From Flavonifractor avistercoris (lineage in GTDB: Bacteria; Bacillota; Clostridia; Oscillospirales; Oscillospiraceae): a stretch of DNA of 21,285 nt. Where the stretch lies: assembly GCA_019119085.1 (NCBI GenBank), contig DWXT01000119.1, forward strand, positions 1 to 21,285, written 5' to 3'. Shown one piece after another: positions 14,250-21,280 of the stretch. The notes beneath the pieces are model-generated. The model did no database searches. It was not told the DNA's origin and saw only the letters and a program-made list of their open reading frames with translations. Positions within the stretch are counted from its first letter, which is position 1; each line of letters begins with the position of its first letter. The position numbers were made by a program, and so were the translations under genes.

Positions 14250-14477
14250 AATAAACGCCCGCAGGCGTCAGAACGGCCGCTTGCCGTGCAACAAGCACTG
14301 CCTGCGCGTCCGTTCTTTGCCTGCGTACGTTTCTTTCACCAATCCCGTGCGGTTTTCGATTGCATGCAATCGTGGATCGATATTTCCCCGCCGGCGGCAA
14401 CAGGTCGCAGCTGCCTAACTGCGATACCTTGCCGCTGCCACCGGCAATGCCGGTAATTTTAACAGGAGGTAAACATC
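14250..14477 (+). promoter_or_regulatory. 228-bp structured intercistronic RNA between rpsZ and rpsH
   Basis: There is no gene here, but the stretch is rich in stems. First comes a nested element (14255-14330) with stems CGCAGGC/GCCTGCG, AGAACGG/CCGTTCT and an inner hairpin GTGC-AACAA-GCAC; it resembles the element before rplC. Next is a perfect 16-nt palindrome, CGATTGCATGCAATCG (14357-14372). Then comes a long interrupted hairpin (14394-14435) whose internal loop matches the S8-binding core. Last is ACCGGC-AAT-GCCGGT (14440-14454), followed by AATTTT and the rpsH ribosome site AGGAGG. The arrangement suggests that expression of rpsH and the genes after it is regulated separately from the genes before it. 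Confidence 0.65.
14394..14435 (+). promoter_or_regulatory. Candidate S8-binding hairpin upstream of rpsH
   Basis: The lower stem is GCGGCAA (14394-14400) with TTGCCGC (14429-14435). C and A (14401-14402) are unpaired, then GG (14403-14404) pairs with CC (14427-14428). U and A (14425-14426) are unpaired, then TCGCAG (14405-14410) pairs with CTGCGA (14419-14424). From memory of E. coli 16S helix 21, the S8 core is A595-A596-G597-U598-C599 opposite G639-A640-U641-A642-C643-U644. The unpaired A, the G-C and U-A pairs, and the unpaired UA all match; A596-U644 is replaced by G-C. The extra unpaired C is a difference. The hairpin lies directly before the S8 gene, so feedback by S8 is the natural reading. 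Confidence 0.55.
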
Positions 14478-14876
14478 ATGCACATTACGGATCCCATTGC
14501 GGATATGCTCACCCGCATCCGCAACGCGAACAACGCCAAGCATGACACCGTGGACGTGCCTGCGTCCAACATGAAGAAGGCCATCGCGCAGATCCTGCTG
14601 GACGAGGGCTATATCAAGAACTTCCAGCTCATCGACGACGGCACCCAGGGCGTTATCCGCGTTACCCTGAAGTACAACCCCGGCAAGGAGAAGGTTATCA
14701 CCGGCCTGCGCCGCGTCTCCAAGCCCGGCCTGCGTGTCTATGCCGGTGCTGACGAGCTGCCCCGCGTTCTCCGCGGCCTGGGCATTGCCATCGTGTCCAC
14801 GTCCAAGGGCGTCATGACCGACAAGGCCGCCCGCGCGGCCCATGTCGGCGGTGAAGTCCTGGCGTTTGTCTGGTAA
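14478..14876 (+). CDS. rpsH: 30S ribosomal protein S8
   Basis: A 132-residue S8, a primary binder of 16S helix 21 and, in E. coli, the translational repressor of the spc operon. It begins MHITDPIADMLTRIRNANNAKHDTVDVPASNMKKAIAQIL and ends with STSKGVMTDKAARAAHVGGEVLAFVW, both typical of the family. The ATG is preceded by AGGAGG at 8 nt. It sits behind a 228-bp structured gap, unlike its tightly packed neighbours, and the gap holds a hairpin resembling the S8 target. rplF follows after 16 bp. Confidence 0.98.
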   Translation: MHITDPIADMLTRIRNANNAKHDTVDVPASNMKKAIAQILLDEGYIKNFQLIDDGTQGVIRVTLKYNPGKEKVITGLRRVSKPGLRVYAGADELPRVLRGLGIAIVSTSKGVMTDKAARAAHVGGEVLAFVW

Positions 14877-14892
14877 GGAGGGAGAGTAGAAT

Positions 14893-15441
14893 ATGTCTCG
14901 TATCGGAAGAATGCCGATCTCCATCCCCGCCGGTGTGGACGTGAAGATCGAAGCCGGTAACCTGGTTACCGTGAAGGGGCCCAAGGGCACCCTGACCCAG
15001 CAGCTGCACCCCGCCATGACCATCACCCAGGAGGGCGAGGTCATCCACGTGACCCGTCCCAACGACGCCAAGGAGAACCGCAGCCTGCACGGCCTGACCC
15101 GCAGCCTGCTGCACAACATGATCGTGGGCGTCACCGAGGGCTTCAAGAAGGAGCTGGACGTCAACGGCGTCGGCTACCGTGTGGCCAAGGAGGGCAACAA
15201 GCTGGTCATGAACCTGGGCTATTCCCACCAGGTCACCGTGGAGGAGACCGACGGCATCAGCATCGAGTGCCCCAGCGCCAACAAGATCGTCATCAGCGGC
15301 GTCGACAAGCAGAAGGTCGGCCAGTTTGCCGCCGAAGTCAGAGAGAAGCGTCCGCCTGAGCCTTACAAGGGCAAGGGCATCAAATACACCGACGAGGTCA
15401 TCCGCCGCAAGGAAGGCAAGACCGGCGTCAAGAAGAAATAA
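14893..15441 (+). CDS. rplF: 50S ribosomal protein L6
   Basis: A 182-residue L6, near the sarcin-ricin loop and the GTPase-associated region. Two related domains are visible: SRIGRMPISIPAGVDVKIEAGNLVTVKGPKGTL at the start and GISIECPSANKIVISGVDKQKVGQFAAEVREKRPPEPYKGKGIKY near the end. The last segment is the L6 signature. The length is normal and the ribosome site is AAGGAGGGAG. Confidence 0.98.
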   Translation: MSRIGRMPISIPAGVDVKIEAGNLVTVKGPKGTLTQQLHPAMTITQEGEVIHVTRPNDAKENRSLHGLTRSLLHNMIVGVTEGFKKELDVNGVGYRVAKEGNKLVMNLGYSHQVTVEETDGISIECPSANKIVISGVDKQKVGQFAAEVREKRPPEPYKGKGIKYTDEVIRRKEGKTGVKKK

Positions 15442-15455
15442 GGAGGTGTGCCACA

Positions 15456-15815
15456 ATGATCAACAGACCCGATACCAACGCTCAGCGGCTTAAGCGCCAC
15501 AAGAGAGTGCGCGGCAAGATTTCCGGCACGCCCGAGCGTCCCCGCCTGAACGTGTTCCGCAGCAACACCAACATCTATGCCCAGGTTATCGACGACGTGA
15601 CCGGCAAGACGCTGGCGTCTGCTTCCTCCCTGGAGAAGGGCTTTGAGGGCAAGGGCTCCGACTGTGAGGCCGCCAAGAAGGTGGGCCTGACCGTCGCCGA
15701 GCGCGCCAAGGCCGCCGGCATCGAGACCGTCGTGTTTGACCGCGGCGGCTACGTGTACCACGGCCGCGTGCAGGCCCTGGCCGAGGGCGCCCGCGAGGGC
15801 GGCCTGCAGTTCTAA
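15456..15815 (+). CDS. rplR: 50S ribosomal protein L18
   Basis: A 119-residue L18, which binds 5S rRNA together with L5. It has the basic N-terminus RLKRHKRVRGKISGTPERPRLNVFRSN and the conserved end FDRGGYVYHGRVQALAEGAREGGLQF. AAGGAGGTG precedes the start, and rpsE follows after 18 bp. Confidence 0.98.
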   Translation: MINRPDTNAQRLKRHKRVRGKISGTPERPRLNVFRSNTNIYAQVIDDVTGKTLASASSLEKGFEGKGSDCEAAKKVGLTVAERAKAAGIETVVFDRGGYVYHGRVQALAEGAREGGLQF

Positions 15816-15833
15816 GGGAGGAGGAAACGAGAT

Positions 15834-16334
15834 ATGCCTAGATTTGAAAGAGAACCCAGCGAGTTCACCGAGAAGCTGGTTGCCCTCAACCGCGTGTCCA
15901 AGACCGTCAAGGGCGGCCGCGTCATGAAGTTTGCCGCGCTGATGGTCGTGGGCGACGAGAAGGGCCGCGTGGGCTTCGGCACCGGCAAGGCCGCCGAGGT
16001 TCCCGAGGCCATCCGGAAGGGCATTGAGGACGCCAAGAAGAACATGGTGACCATCACCCGCTCCGGCACCACCATCCCCCACGAGGTGATCGGCGAGTTC
16101 GGCGCCGGCCGCGTGCTCCTCAAGCCCGCTGCCCCCGGTACCGGCATCATCGCCGGCGGCCCCGTCCGCGCCGTCATGGAGGCCGTGGGCATCCGTGACA
16201 TCCGCGCCAAGTGCCTGCGCTCCAACAATCCGCAGAACGTGGTCTCCGCCACCTTTGAGGGCCTGAAGTCCCTGCGTGGCCCCGAGGAGATCGCCCGCAT
16301 CCGCGGCAAGAGCGTCAGCGAGATCGTAGGTTAA
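15834..16334 (+). CDS. rpsE: 30S ribosomal protein S5
   Basis: A 166-residue S5, which with S4 guards decoding accuracy and the mRNA entry. The dsRNA-binding-like first domain contains KVALNRVSKTVKGGR-type residues (here LVALNRVSKTVKGGRVMKFAALMVVGDEKGRVGFGTGKA). The second domain contains GAGRVLLKPAAPGTGIIAGGPVRAVMEAVGIRDI. Both are standard. The loop region where spectinomycin resistance arises (VSKTVKGGR) looks wild type. AGGGAGGAGG precedes the ATG. Confidence 0.98.
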   Translation: MPRFEREPSEFTEKLVALNRVSKTVKGGRVMKFAALMVVGDEKGRVGFGTGKAAEVPEAIRKGIEDAKKNMVTITRSGTTIPHEVIGEFGAGRVLLKPAAPGTGIIAGGPVRAVMEAVGIRDIRAKCLRSNNPQNVVSATFEGLKSLRGPEEIARIRGKSVSEIVG

Positions 16335-16348
16335 GGAGGGCCGTGAAC

Positions 16349-16531
16349 ATGGCTAATCTGAACATCAAGCTGGTCAAGAGCCTGAACGGCCGGATCGCCA
16401 AGCATAAGGCCACCGCCGAGGCTCTGGGCCTGCGCAAGATCGGCGACACCACCGTGCAGCCCGACAACGAGGCGACCCGCGGCAAGATTGCCCACATCGG
16501 CTACCTGCTGCAGGTCACCGAGGAACAGTAA
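16349..16531 (+). CDS. rpmD: 50S ribosomal protein L30
   Basis: A 60-residue L30 of the normal bacterial length. It begins MANLNIKLVKSLNGRIAKHKATAEALGLRKIGDTTVQPD, which matches the family (lysine-rich start, ALGL..I..T...D). A GTG two codons upstream (16343) is in frame, but AAGGAGG at 16333-16339 is best spaced for the ATG at 16349. It sits between rpsE and rplO as in all Firmicutes. Confidence 0.97.
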   Translation: MANLNIKLVKSLNGRIAKHKATAEALGLRKIGDTTVQPDNEATRGKIAHIGYLLQVTEEQ

Positions 16532-16544
16532 GGAGGTGCGCGAA

Positions 16545-16985
16545 ATGAATCTGCATGAGCTTTCTCCCGCTGCCGGCTCCAACCCCAAGGCCTACCGCAA
16601 GGGCCGCGGTCACGGCTCCGGCAACGGCAAGACCGCCGGCCGCGGCCAGAAGGGCCAGTGGGCCCGTTCCGGCGGCGGCGTGCGCGTGGGCTTTGAGGGC
16701 GGCCAGATGCCCCTGACCCGCCGCATCCCCAAGCGCGGTTTCCACAACATCTTTGCAAAGCCCCTGGAGGCCATCAACGTCTCCGCCCTGAACAAGTTCG
16801 AGGACGGCGCCACGGTCAACGTGTGCGACCTGCTGGAGAAGGGCATCCTCTCCAAGTGTGAGTACGGCTACAAGGTGCTGGGCAACGGCACCCTGACCAA
16901 GAAGCTGATTGTCCGTGCCTCCGCTTTCTCCGCCTCCGCCAAGGAGAAAATCGTCGCGGCAGGTGGAAAGTACGAGGTGGTATAA
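16545..16985 (+). CDS. rplO: 50S ribosomal protein L15
   Basis: A 146-residue L15, a late-assembly protein rich in Gly, Arg and Lys. It begins MNLHELSPAAGSNPKAYRKGRGHGSGNGKTAGRGQKGQ, then VRVGFEGGQMPLTRRIPKRGF, both signature segments. The ATG at 16545 follows AAGGAGGTG; the frame continues upstream into rpmD but without family similarity. The stop TAA is directly followed by the GTG start of secY, with no spacer. Confidence 0.98.
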   Translation: MNLHELSPAAGSNPKAYRKGRGHGSGNGKTAGRGQKGQWARSGGGVRVGFEGGQMPLTRRIPKRGFHNIFAKPLEAINVSALNKFEDGATVNVCDLLEKGILSKCEYGYKVLGNGTLTKKLIVRASAFSASAKEKIVAAGGKYEVV

Positions 16986-18314
16986 GTGATCGAGACCATC
17001 CGAAACGCGTGGAAGATCCCGGAGCTGCGCAAGAAGATCCTCTTCACGGTGTTCGCCCTGCTGGTGTTCCGGCTGGGTTCCGTGGTGCCTGTGCCCTTCA
17101 TCGACAGTGATGCGCTGAGCCAGACCATGAACAGCATGGGCGGCATCTTCTCCCTGCTGGGCGCCATGAACGGCACCGCCTTCTCCATCGCGGCCGTGTT
17201 CGCCCTGGGCGTGCAGCCGTATATCAACAGCTCCATTATCATCCAGCTGCTCACCGTCGCCATCCCCGCTCTGGAGCGCCTCCAGAAAGAGGGCGGCGAG
17301 GAGGGCCGGAAGAAGATCGCGGCCATCACCCGCTATGTCACCGTGGCCATCGGCCTGCTGCAGGGCTTCGGTTACTACACCCTCATCCGCAGCTACGACG
17401 CCACCACGCCGATGCTGGATACCGCCGGCCTGCCCGGCTGGTGGGCGGCCATCGTCATCATCCTGTGCTTCACCGCCGGTTCCGCCTTTGTCATGTGGCT
17501 GGGTGAGCAGATCACCGAGTTCGGCATCGGCAACGGCATCTCCATCATCCTGTTCGCCGGCATCCTGTCCCGGGTGCCCGGCGCGGTGCGCAACATGTAC
17601 CGCGGCATCCGCAACAACATGGACGGCGTCACCGGCCAGTTCAACCTGCCCTGGTGGGGTGCCATCCTCATCGTCATCGGTGTGCTGGCCATCGTGGTTC
17701 TGATTGTGTTCATCCAGAACTCCGAGCGCCGCATCCCCGTCCAGTACGCCAAGCGCGTGGTGGGCCGCAAGATGTACGGCGGTCAGTCCAGCCACATCCC
17801 CCTGAAGGTGAACATGAGCGGCGTCATGCCCATCATCTTCGCCCAGGCCATCGCCTCCCTGCCCGCCACCATCGGCATGTTCGTGCCCGCGGCCCAGCAG
17901 GAGGGCACCGGCTGGTACACCTTCCTCCAGATCTTCAACACCACCAGCGTCATCTATATCGTGGTGTACTTCCTGCTGATCATCGGCTTCAGCTATTTCT
18001 ACTCCACGATGCAGTTCAACCCCGTTGAGGTGGCCAACAACCTGAAGAAGAACGGCGGCTTCATTCCCGGCTTCCGTCCCGGCAAGCCCACCGCCGACTT
18101 CATCCACAAGGTGCTCAACCGCATCACCATGTTCGGCGCCCTGTACCTGGCCATCATCGCCATCGCCCCCATTGTCACCGGCGCCATCCTGGGTCAGAGC
18201 GGCCTGGCCATCGGCGGCACGTCCATCATCATCGTGGTGAGCGTCGCCCTGGAGACCACCAAGGCCCTGGAGGCCCAGATGCTCATGCGCCACTACAAAG
18301 GCTTCCTTGAGTAA
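16986..18314 (+). CDS. secY: Protein translocase subunit SecY
   Basis: A 442-residue SecY, the channel of the Sec translocon in the cytoplasmic membrane, partner of SecE/SecG and SecA. About ten membrane helices can be traced. Family features are the amphipathic start with PELRKKILFTVFALLVFRLGSVVPVPFID, the segment ALGVQPYINSSIIIQLL, the cytoplasmic loop QNSERRIPVQYAKRVVGRKMYGGQSSHIPLKVNMSGVMPIIFA, and the C-terminal MLMRHYKGFLE. The start codon is GTG, placed immediately after the rplO stop, with GAGGTGG (16973-16979) inside rplO as ribosome site. Translation of secY thus depends on rplO. Confidence 0.98.
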   Translation: MIETIRNAWKIPELRKKILFTVFALLVFRLGSVVPVPFIDSDALSQTMNSMGGIFSLLGAMNGTAFSIAAVFALGVQPYINSSIIIQLLTVAIPALERLQKEGGEEGRKKIAAITRYVTVAIGLLQGFGYYTLIRSYDATTPMLDTAGLPGWWAAIVIILCFTAGSAFVMWLGEQITEFGIGNGISIILFAGILSRVPGAVRNMYRGIRNNMDGVTGQFNLPWWGAILIVIGVLAIVVLIVFIQNSERRIPVQYAKRVVGRKMYGGQSSHIPLKVNMSGVMPIIFAQAIASLPATIGMFVPAAQQEGTGWYTFLQIFNTTSVIYIVVYFLLIIGFSYFYSTMQFNPVEVANNLKKNGGFIPGFRPGKPTADFIHKVLNRITMFGALYLAIIAIAPIVTGAILGQSGLAIGGTSIIIVVSVALETTKALEAQMLMRHYKGFLE

Positions 18315-18326
18315 GGGGTTATCAGA

Positions 18327-18959
18327 ATGAAAATCATTCTTCTCGGCGCCCCCGGCGCCGGCAAGGGCACCCAGGCGGAGATCATCAGCCGCAAGCTGGG
18401 CATCCCCACCATCTCCACCGGCAACATCCTCCGCGCGGCCGTGAAGGAGGGCACTCCCATCGGCCTGCAGGCCAAGAGCTATATGGATGCGGGCAAGCTG
18501 GTTCCCGATGAGGTCATCATCGGCATCATCCAGGAGCGGCTGGCCCAGCCCGACTGTGCCGGCGGCTTCATTCTGGACGGGGTGCCCCGCACCATCGCCC
18601 AGGCCGAGGCCCTGGAGCGCCACGGCATCAACTTCGACGCCGTCCTCTCCCTGGAGATCAGCGACGACGTCATTGAGGCCCGGCTCACCGGCCGGCGCAC
18701 CTGCCATGCCTGCGGCGCCACCTACCACGTGGTCACAGCCCCTCCCCAGAAGGAGGACATCTGCGACAAGTGCGGCGGCGTGCTGGAGCAGCGCAAGGAC
18801 GATCTGCCGGAGACCGTCAAGCACCGCCTGGAGGTCTACCACAACGAGACCGAGCCGCTCAAGGGCTTCTATGAGGGCAAGGGCGTGCTGAAGCGGGTGC
18901 CCGATCTGGGCGGCATCGACGAGACCAACGCAAAAATCATGGAACTGCTGGGGAAGTGA
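18327..18959 (+). CDS. adk: Adenylate kinase (zinc-lid type)
   Basis: A 210-residue cytoplasmic enzyme that converts ATP plus AMP to two ADP. The P-loop GAPGAGKGT lies at 7-15. The AMP-binding segment TGNILRAAVKEGTPIG follows, then LDGVPRTIAQAEAL (83-96). Most adenylate kinases have DGFPRT there, so Val at 86 is a mild departure. The LID domain carries a zinc site, C126/C129 and C146/C149, typical of Gram-positive bacteria. It lies 12 bp after secY and 5 bp before map; this secY-adk-map order is conserved in Firmicutes. Confidence 0.98.
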   Translation: MKIILLGAPGAGKGTQAEIISRKLGIPTISTGNILRAAVKEGTPIGLQAKSYMDAGKLVPDEVIIGIIQERLAQPDCAGGFILDGVPRTIAQAEALERHGINFDAVLSLEISDDVIEARLTGRRTCHACGATYHVVTAPPQKEDICDKCGGVLEQRKDDLPETVKHRLEVYHNETEPLKGFYEGKGVLKRVPDLGGIDETNAKIMELLGK

Positions 18960-18964
18960 ACGAG

Positions 18965-19723
18965 ATGGAAATGATCTCTCTCAAATCCCCCCGCGAAATC
19001 GAGTGCATGCGCCGGGCCGGGCGGCTTACCGCCCAGGCCCGGGCGCTGGCCGGTTCCCTGGTGCGGCCCGGTGTGACCACCCACGAAATCGACACCGCCG
19101 TGCGCAAGTTCATCGAGAGCCACGGGGCGAAGCCCTCTTTCCTGGGCTACGGCGGCTTCAAGGGCTCGGCCTGCATCTCCATCAACGAGGAGGTCATCCA
19201 CGGCATCCCCGGCCCCCGGAAGCTGAAGGAGGGCGACATCGTCAGTGTGGACGTGGGCGCCTATCTGGACGGCTTCCACGGCGACTGCGCCGCCACCTTC
19301 CCCTGCGGGGAGGTGAGCCCGGAGGCCATGGAGCTCATCCGGGTCACCGAGCAGAGCTTCTGGGAGGGCATCAAGCTGGCCCGCGCCGGCAACCGGGTAT
19401 TCGACATCTCCCACGCCGTGCAGCAGTACGTGGAGTCCCACGGCTGCTCCGTGGTGCGGGACTTTGTGGGCCACGGTGTGGGCGCCAAGCTCCACGAGGC
19501 CCCCGAGGTGCCCAACTTCGGCCCCGCCGGCCACGGCCCCCGGCTCCAGCCGGGCATGACCATCGCCGTGGAGCCCATGGTGTGCGCCGGCGACTGGCGG
19601 GTCAAGGTGCTCAAGGACGGCTGGACCACCGTGTCCGCCGACGGCAGCCTCACCGCCCACTACGAGAACACCATCCTCATCACCGACGGTGAGCCGGAAG
19701 TGCTCACCTGGGCGGAGGACTGA
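18965..19723 (+). CDS. map: Methionine aminopeptidase type I
   Basis: A 252-residue type I enzyme that removes the initiator Met from new proteins; it works at the ribosome exit. The five metal ligands are D96 and D107 (in VSVDVGAYLDGFHGDCAATF), H170 (GHGVG), E203 (VEPMV) and E234 (HYENT). There is no zinc-finger extension at the N-terminus. Three starts are possible: GTG 18956 (overlapping adk), ATG 18965 and ATG 18971. The one at 18965 is favoured because GGGGAAG at the end of adk is 8 nt away; 18971 would give the shorter MISLKS start of many homologues. Confidence 0.96.
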   Translation: MEMISLKSPREIECMRRAGRLTAQARALAGSLVRPGVTTHEIDTAVRKFIESHGAKPSFLGYGGFKGSACISINEEVIHGIPGPRKLKEGDIVSVDVGAYLDGFHGDCAATFPCGEVSPEAMELIRVTEQSFWEGIKLARAGNRVFDISHAVQQYVESHGCSVVRDFVGHGVGAKLHEAPEVPNFGPAGHGPRLQPGMTIAVEPMVCAGDWRVKVLKDGWTTVSADGSLTAHYENTILITDGEPEVLTWAED

Positions 19724-19725
19724 GT

Positions 19726-20004
19726 ATGGCGGACGCCTGCGGGCAGATTGTCCGCTCCCTGGCCGGACACGACAAGGGGGCGCTGTTCTGTGTCCTGGAC
19801 ACGGACGGCGGCTACCTGCTGCTGTGCGACGGGAAGCGGCGGAGGCTGGAGCGGCCCAAACGGAAGAAGGAGAAGCACACCCAGCTTCTTGGGACGCTTC
19901 CCCAGCCCCGCCTGGCGGAGTTTCAGGCGGGCATCAACCGATCCAACCGAGACATACGGAGGGCGCTGGCCGCTTTCCGAGCTGAGGAACTAAGGAGGGT
20001 ATGA
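19726..20004 (+). CDS. KOW-domain RNA-binding protein (L14e/L6e/L27e-like)
   Basis: A 92-residue basic protein. The N-terminal part GQIVRSLAGHDKGALFCVLD is a KOW motif (about 6-25), the fold seen in L24 and L14e. It is followed by a very basic patch KRRRLERPKRKKEKH (37-51). Proteins of this type sit between map and infA in many Clostridia and are assumed to bind rRNA or mRNA, but their role is not established. The start follows map by 2 bp with GGAGG at 7 nt. The last codons contain the ribosome site (AAGGAGGG) for infA, so the two are coupled. Confidence 0.88.
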   Translation: MADACGQIVRSLAGHDKGALFCVLDTDGGYLLLCDGKRRRLERPKRKKEKHTQLLGTLPQPRLAEFQAGINRSNRDIRRALAAFRAEELRRV

Positions 20005-20008
20005 CGCT

Positions 20009-20227
20009 TTGGCAAAGGACGATATGATCGAAGTGGAGGGCGTCGTGACCGAGTCCCTTCCCAACACCACGTTCCATGTGGACATCGGAAACGGCCACAT
20101 CATTCTGGCCCACATCTCCGGCAAGCTGCGCATGAACTTCATCCGCATCCTGCCCGGAGACAAGGTGACGGTTCAGATGTCTCCTTATGACGTAACCAGG
20201 GGCCGGATTACCTGGAGATCCAAGTAA
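20009..20227 (+). CDS. infA: Translation initiation factor IF-1
   Basis: A 72-residue IF-1, an S1-like OB-fold protein that blocks the A site of the 30S during initiation. The sequence AKDDMIEVEGVVTESLPNTTFHVDIGNGHIILAHISGKLRMNFIRILPGDKVTVQMSPYDVTRGRITWRSK-type pattern covers the whole family domain. The start codon is TTG: it gives the exact family N-terminus, and AAGGAGGG (19992-19999) is 9 nt upstream, inside the end of the KOW gene. Use of a rare start for an initiation factor may limit its level. A 134-bp structured gap follows before rpmJ. Confidence 0.97.
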   Translation: MAKDDMIEVEGVVTESLPNTTFHVDIGNGHIILAHISGKLRMNFIRILPGDKVTVQMSPYDVTRGRITWRSK

Positions 20228-20361
20228 TCCGCGCCATTCACCGCGGCGGAATGGAATTCCGCCGGCCTCCCGGACGGGAGGCACCATCAACGACCGGTGC
20301 GGGTCAGCGGGGCCTTGCCTCCGCCGCGCCGGGGCCATCAGGCTGACAGGAGGTTTATGAC
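20228..20361 (+). promoter_or_regulatory. 134-bp structured gap between infA and rpmJ
   Basis: No gene is present. Three stems can be drawn: CGGCGGAAT-gga-ATTCCGCCG (20244-20264), GCCTCCC-ggac-GGGAGGC (20265-20282), directly stacked on the first, and GTCAGC (20303-20308) with GCTGAC (20342-20347). The third ends exactly at the rpmJ ribosome site AGGAGG (20348-20353). GCGGGG (20307-20312) can also pair with CTCCGC (20319-20324), which would compete with the third stem. No stem has a good T-tract, so control of translation or processing is more likely than termination. Confidence 0.55.
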
Positions 20362-20475
20362 ATGAAAGTTAGACCGTCCGTGAAGCCCATGTGCGAGAAG
20401 TGCAAGATCATCAAGCGCAAGGGCAAGGTCATGGTAATTTGCGAAAATCCCAAGCACAAGCAGAGACAAGGTTAA
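20362..20475 (+). CDS. rpmJ: 50S ribosomal protein L36
   Basis: A 37-residue L36, the smallest ribosomal protein, standard length for the zinc form. The zinc ligands are C11, C14, C27 and H32 (C-x2-C-x12-C-x4-H). It begins MKVRPSVKPMCEKCK, the usual start. AGGAGG is 8 nt upstream. It marks the start of the alpha-operon part; rpsM follows after 19 bp. It is easily missed because of its size. Confidence 0.97.
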   Translation: MKVRPSVKPMCEKCKIIKRKGKVMVICENPKHKQRQG

Positions 20476-20494
20476 CAGGAGGTGCTGAAACAGT

Positions 20495-20863
20495 ATGGCA
20501 CGTATTGCTGGCATTGATTTGCCGAGAGAGAAGCGGGTCGAGATCGGCCTGACCTATATTTACGGCATCGGGCGCACCAGCGCCAACAAGATCCTGGCTG
20601 AGGCCGGTATCAACCCCGACACCCGCGTGAAGGATCTGACCGAGGCCGACGAGGCCAAGCTGCGCGAGATCATCGGCCACAGCTACACTGTGGAGGGCGA
20701 CCTCCGCCGCGACGTGGCGATGGACATCAAGCGCCTGACCGAGATCGGCTGCTACCGGGGCATCCGGCACCGCAAGGGCCTGCCCGTCCGCGGTCAGCGC
20801 TCCAAGACCAACGCGCGCACCCGCAAGGGCCCCAAGCGCACCGTCGCCAATAAGAAGAAGTAA
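20495..20863 (+). CDS. rpsM: 30S ribosomal protein S13
   Basis: A 122-residue S13, in the 30S head, touching the P-site tRNA and bridging to the 50S. It begins MARIAGIDLPREKRVEIGLTYIYGIG and has the conserved basic end GIRHRKGLPVRGQRSKTNARTRKGPKRTVANKKK. Length is normal. The ribosome site AGGAGGTG is about 12 nt before the ATG. In E. coli the leader before this gene binds S4; no such pseudoknot was recognised here. Confidence 0.98.
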   Translation: MARIAGIDLPREKRVEIGLTYIYGIGRTSANKILAEAGINPDTRVKDLTEADEAKLREIIGHSYTVEGDLRRDVAMDIKRLTEIGCYRGIRHRKGLPVRGQRSKTNARTRKGPKRTVANKKK

Positions 20864-20878
20864 GGGAGGGAGAGACAC

Positions 20879-21280
20879 ATGGCTACCGCTACCAAGGGTA
20901 AGAAAGTTATCCGCAAGCGCCGCGAGCGCAAGAACGTTGAGAAGGGCCAGGTGCACATCCGCTCCTCCTTCAACAACACCATGGTTACCGTGACCGACAT
21001 GGGCGGCAACGCCCTGTCCTGGGCCTCCTCCGGCGGCCTGGGCTTCCGCGGTTCCCGTAAGAGCACCCCCTTCGCCGCGCAGACCGCCGCCGAGACCGCC
21101 GCCAAGGCGGCCATGGAGCACGGCCTGAAGACCGTGGAGGTGTACGTGAAGGGCCCCGGCGCCGGCCGTGAGGCCGCCATCCGCGCCCTGCAGGCCGTGG
21201 GCCTGGAGGTCACCCTGATCAAGGACGTGACCCCCATCCCCCACAACGGCTGCCGTCCGCCGAAGCGCCGCCGCGTGTAA
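20879..21280 (+). CDS. rpsK: 30S ribosomal protein S11
   Basis: A 133-residue S11, on the 30S platform near the mRNA exit. It contains the family run VHIRSSFNNTMVTVTDMGGNALSWASSGGLGFRGSRKSTPFAAQ and ends DVTPIPHNGCRPPKRRRV. The gene is complete, with its stop 5 bp from the window end. AAGGGAGGGAG precedes the start. The next genes in this cluster are usually rpsD, rpoA and rplQ, expected beyond the edge. Confidence 0.98.
   Translation: MATATKGKKVIRKRRERKNVEKGQVHIRSSFNNTMVTVTDMGGNALSWASSGGLGFRGSRKSTPFAAQTAAETAAKAAMEHGLKTVEVYVKGPGAGREAAIRALQAVGLEVTLIKDVTPIPHNGCRPPKRRRV

Noticed and set aside
16515..18842. 775-codon minus-strand open frame opposite rplO-secY-adk
   Set aside because: Asp/Gly/His/Val-rich shadow across three well-identified genes.
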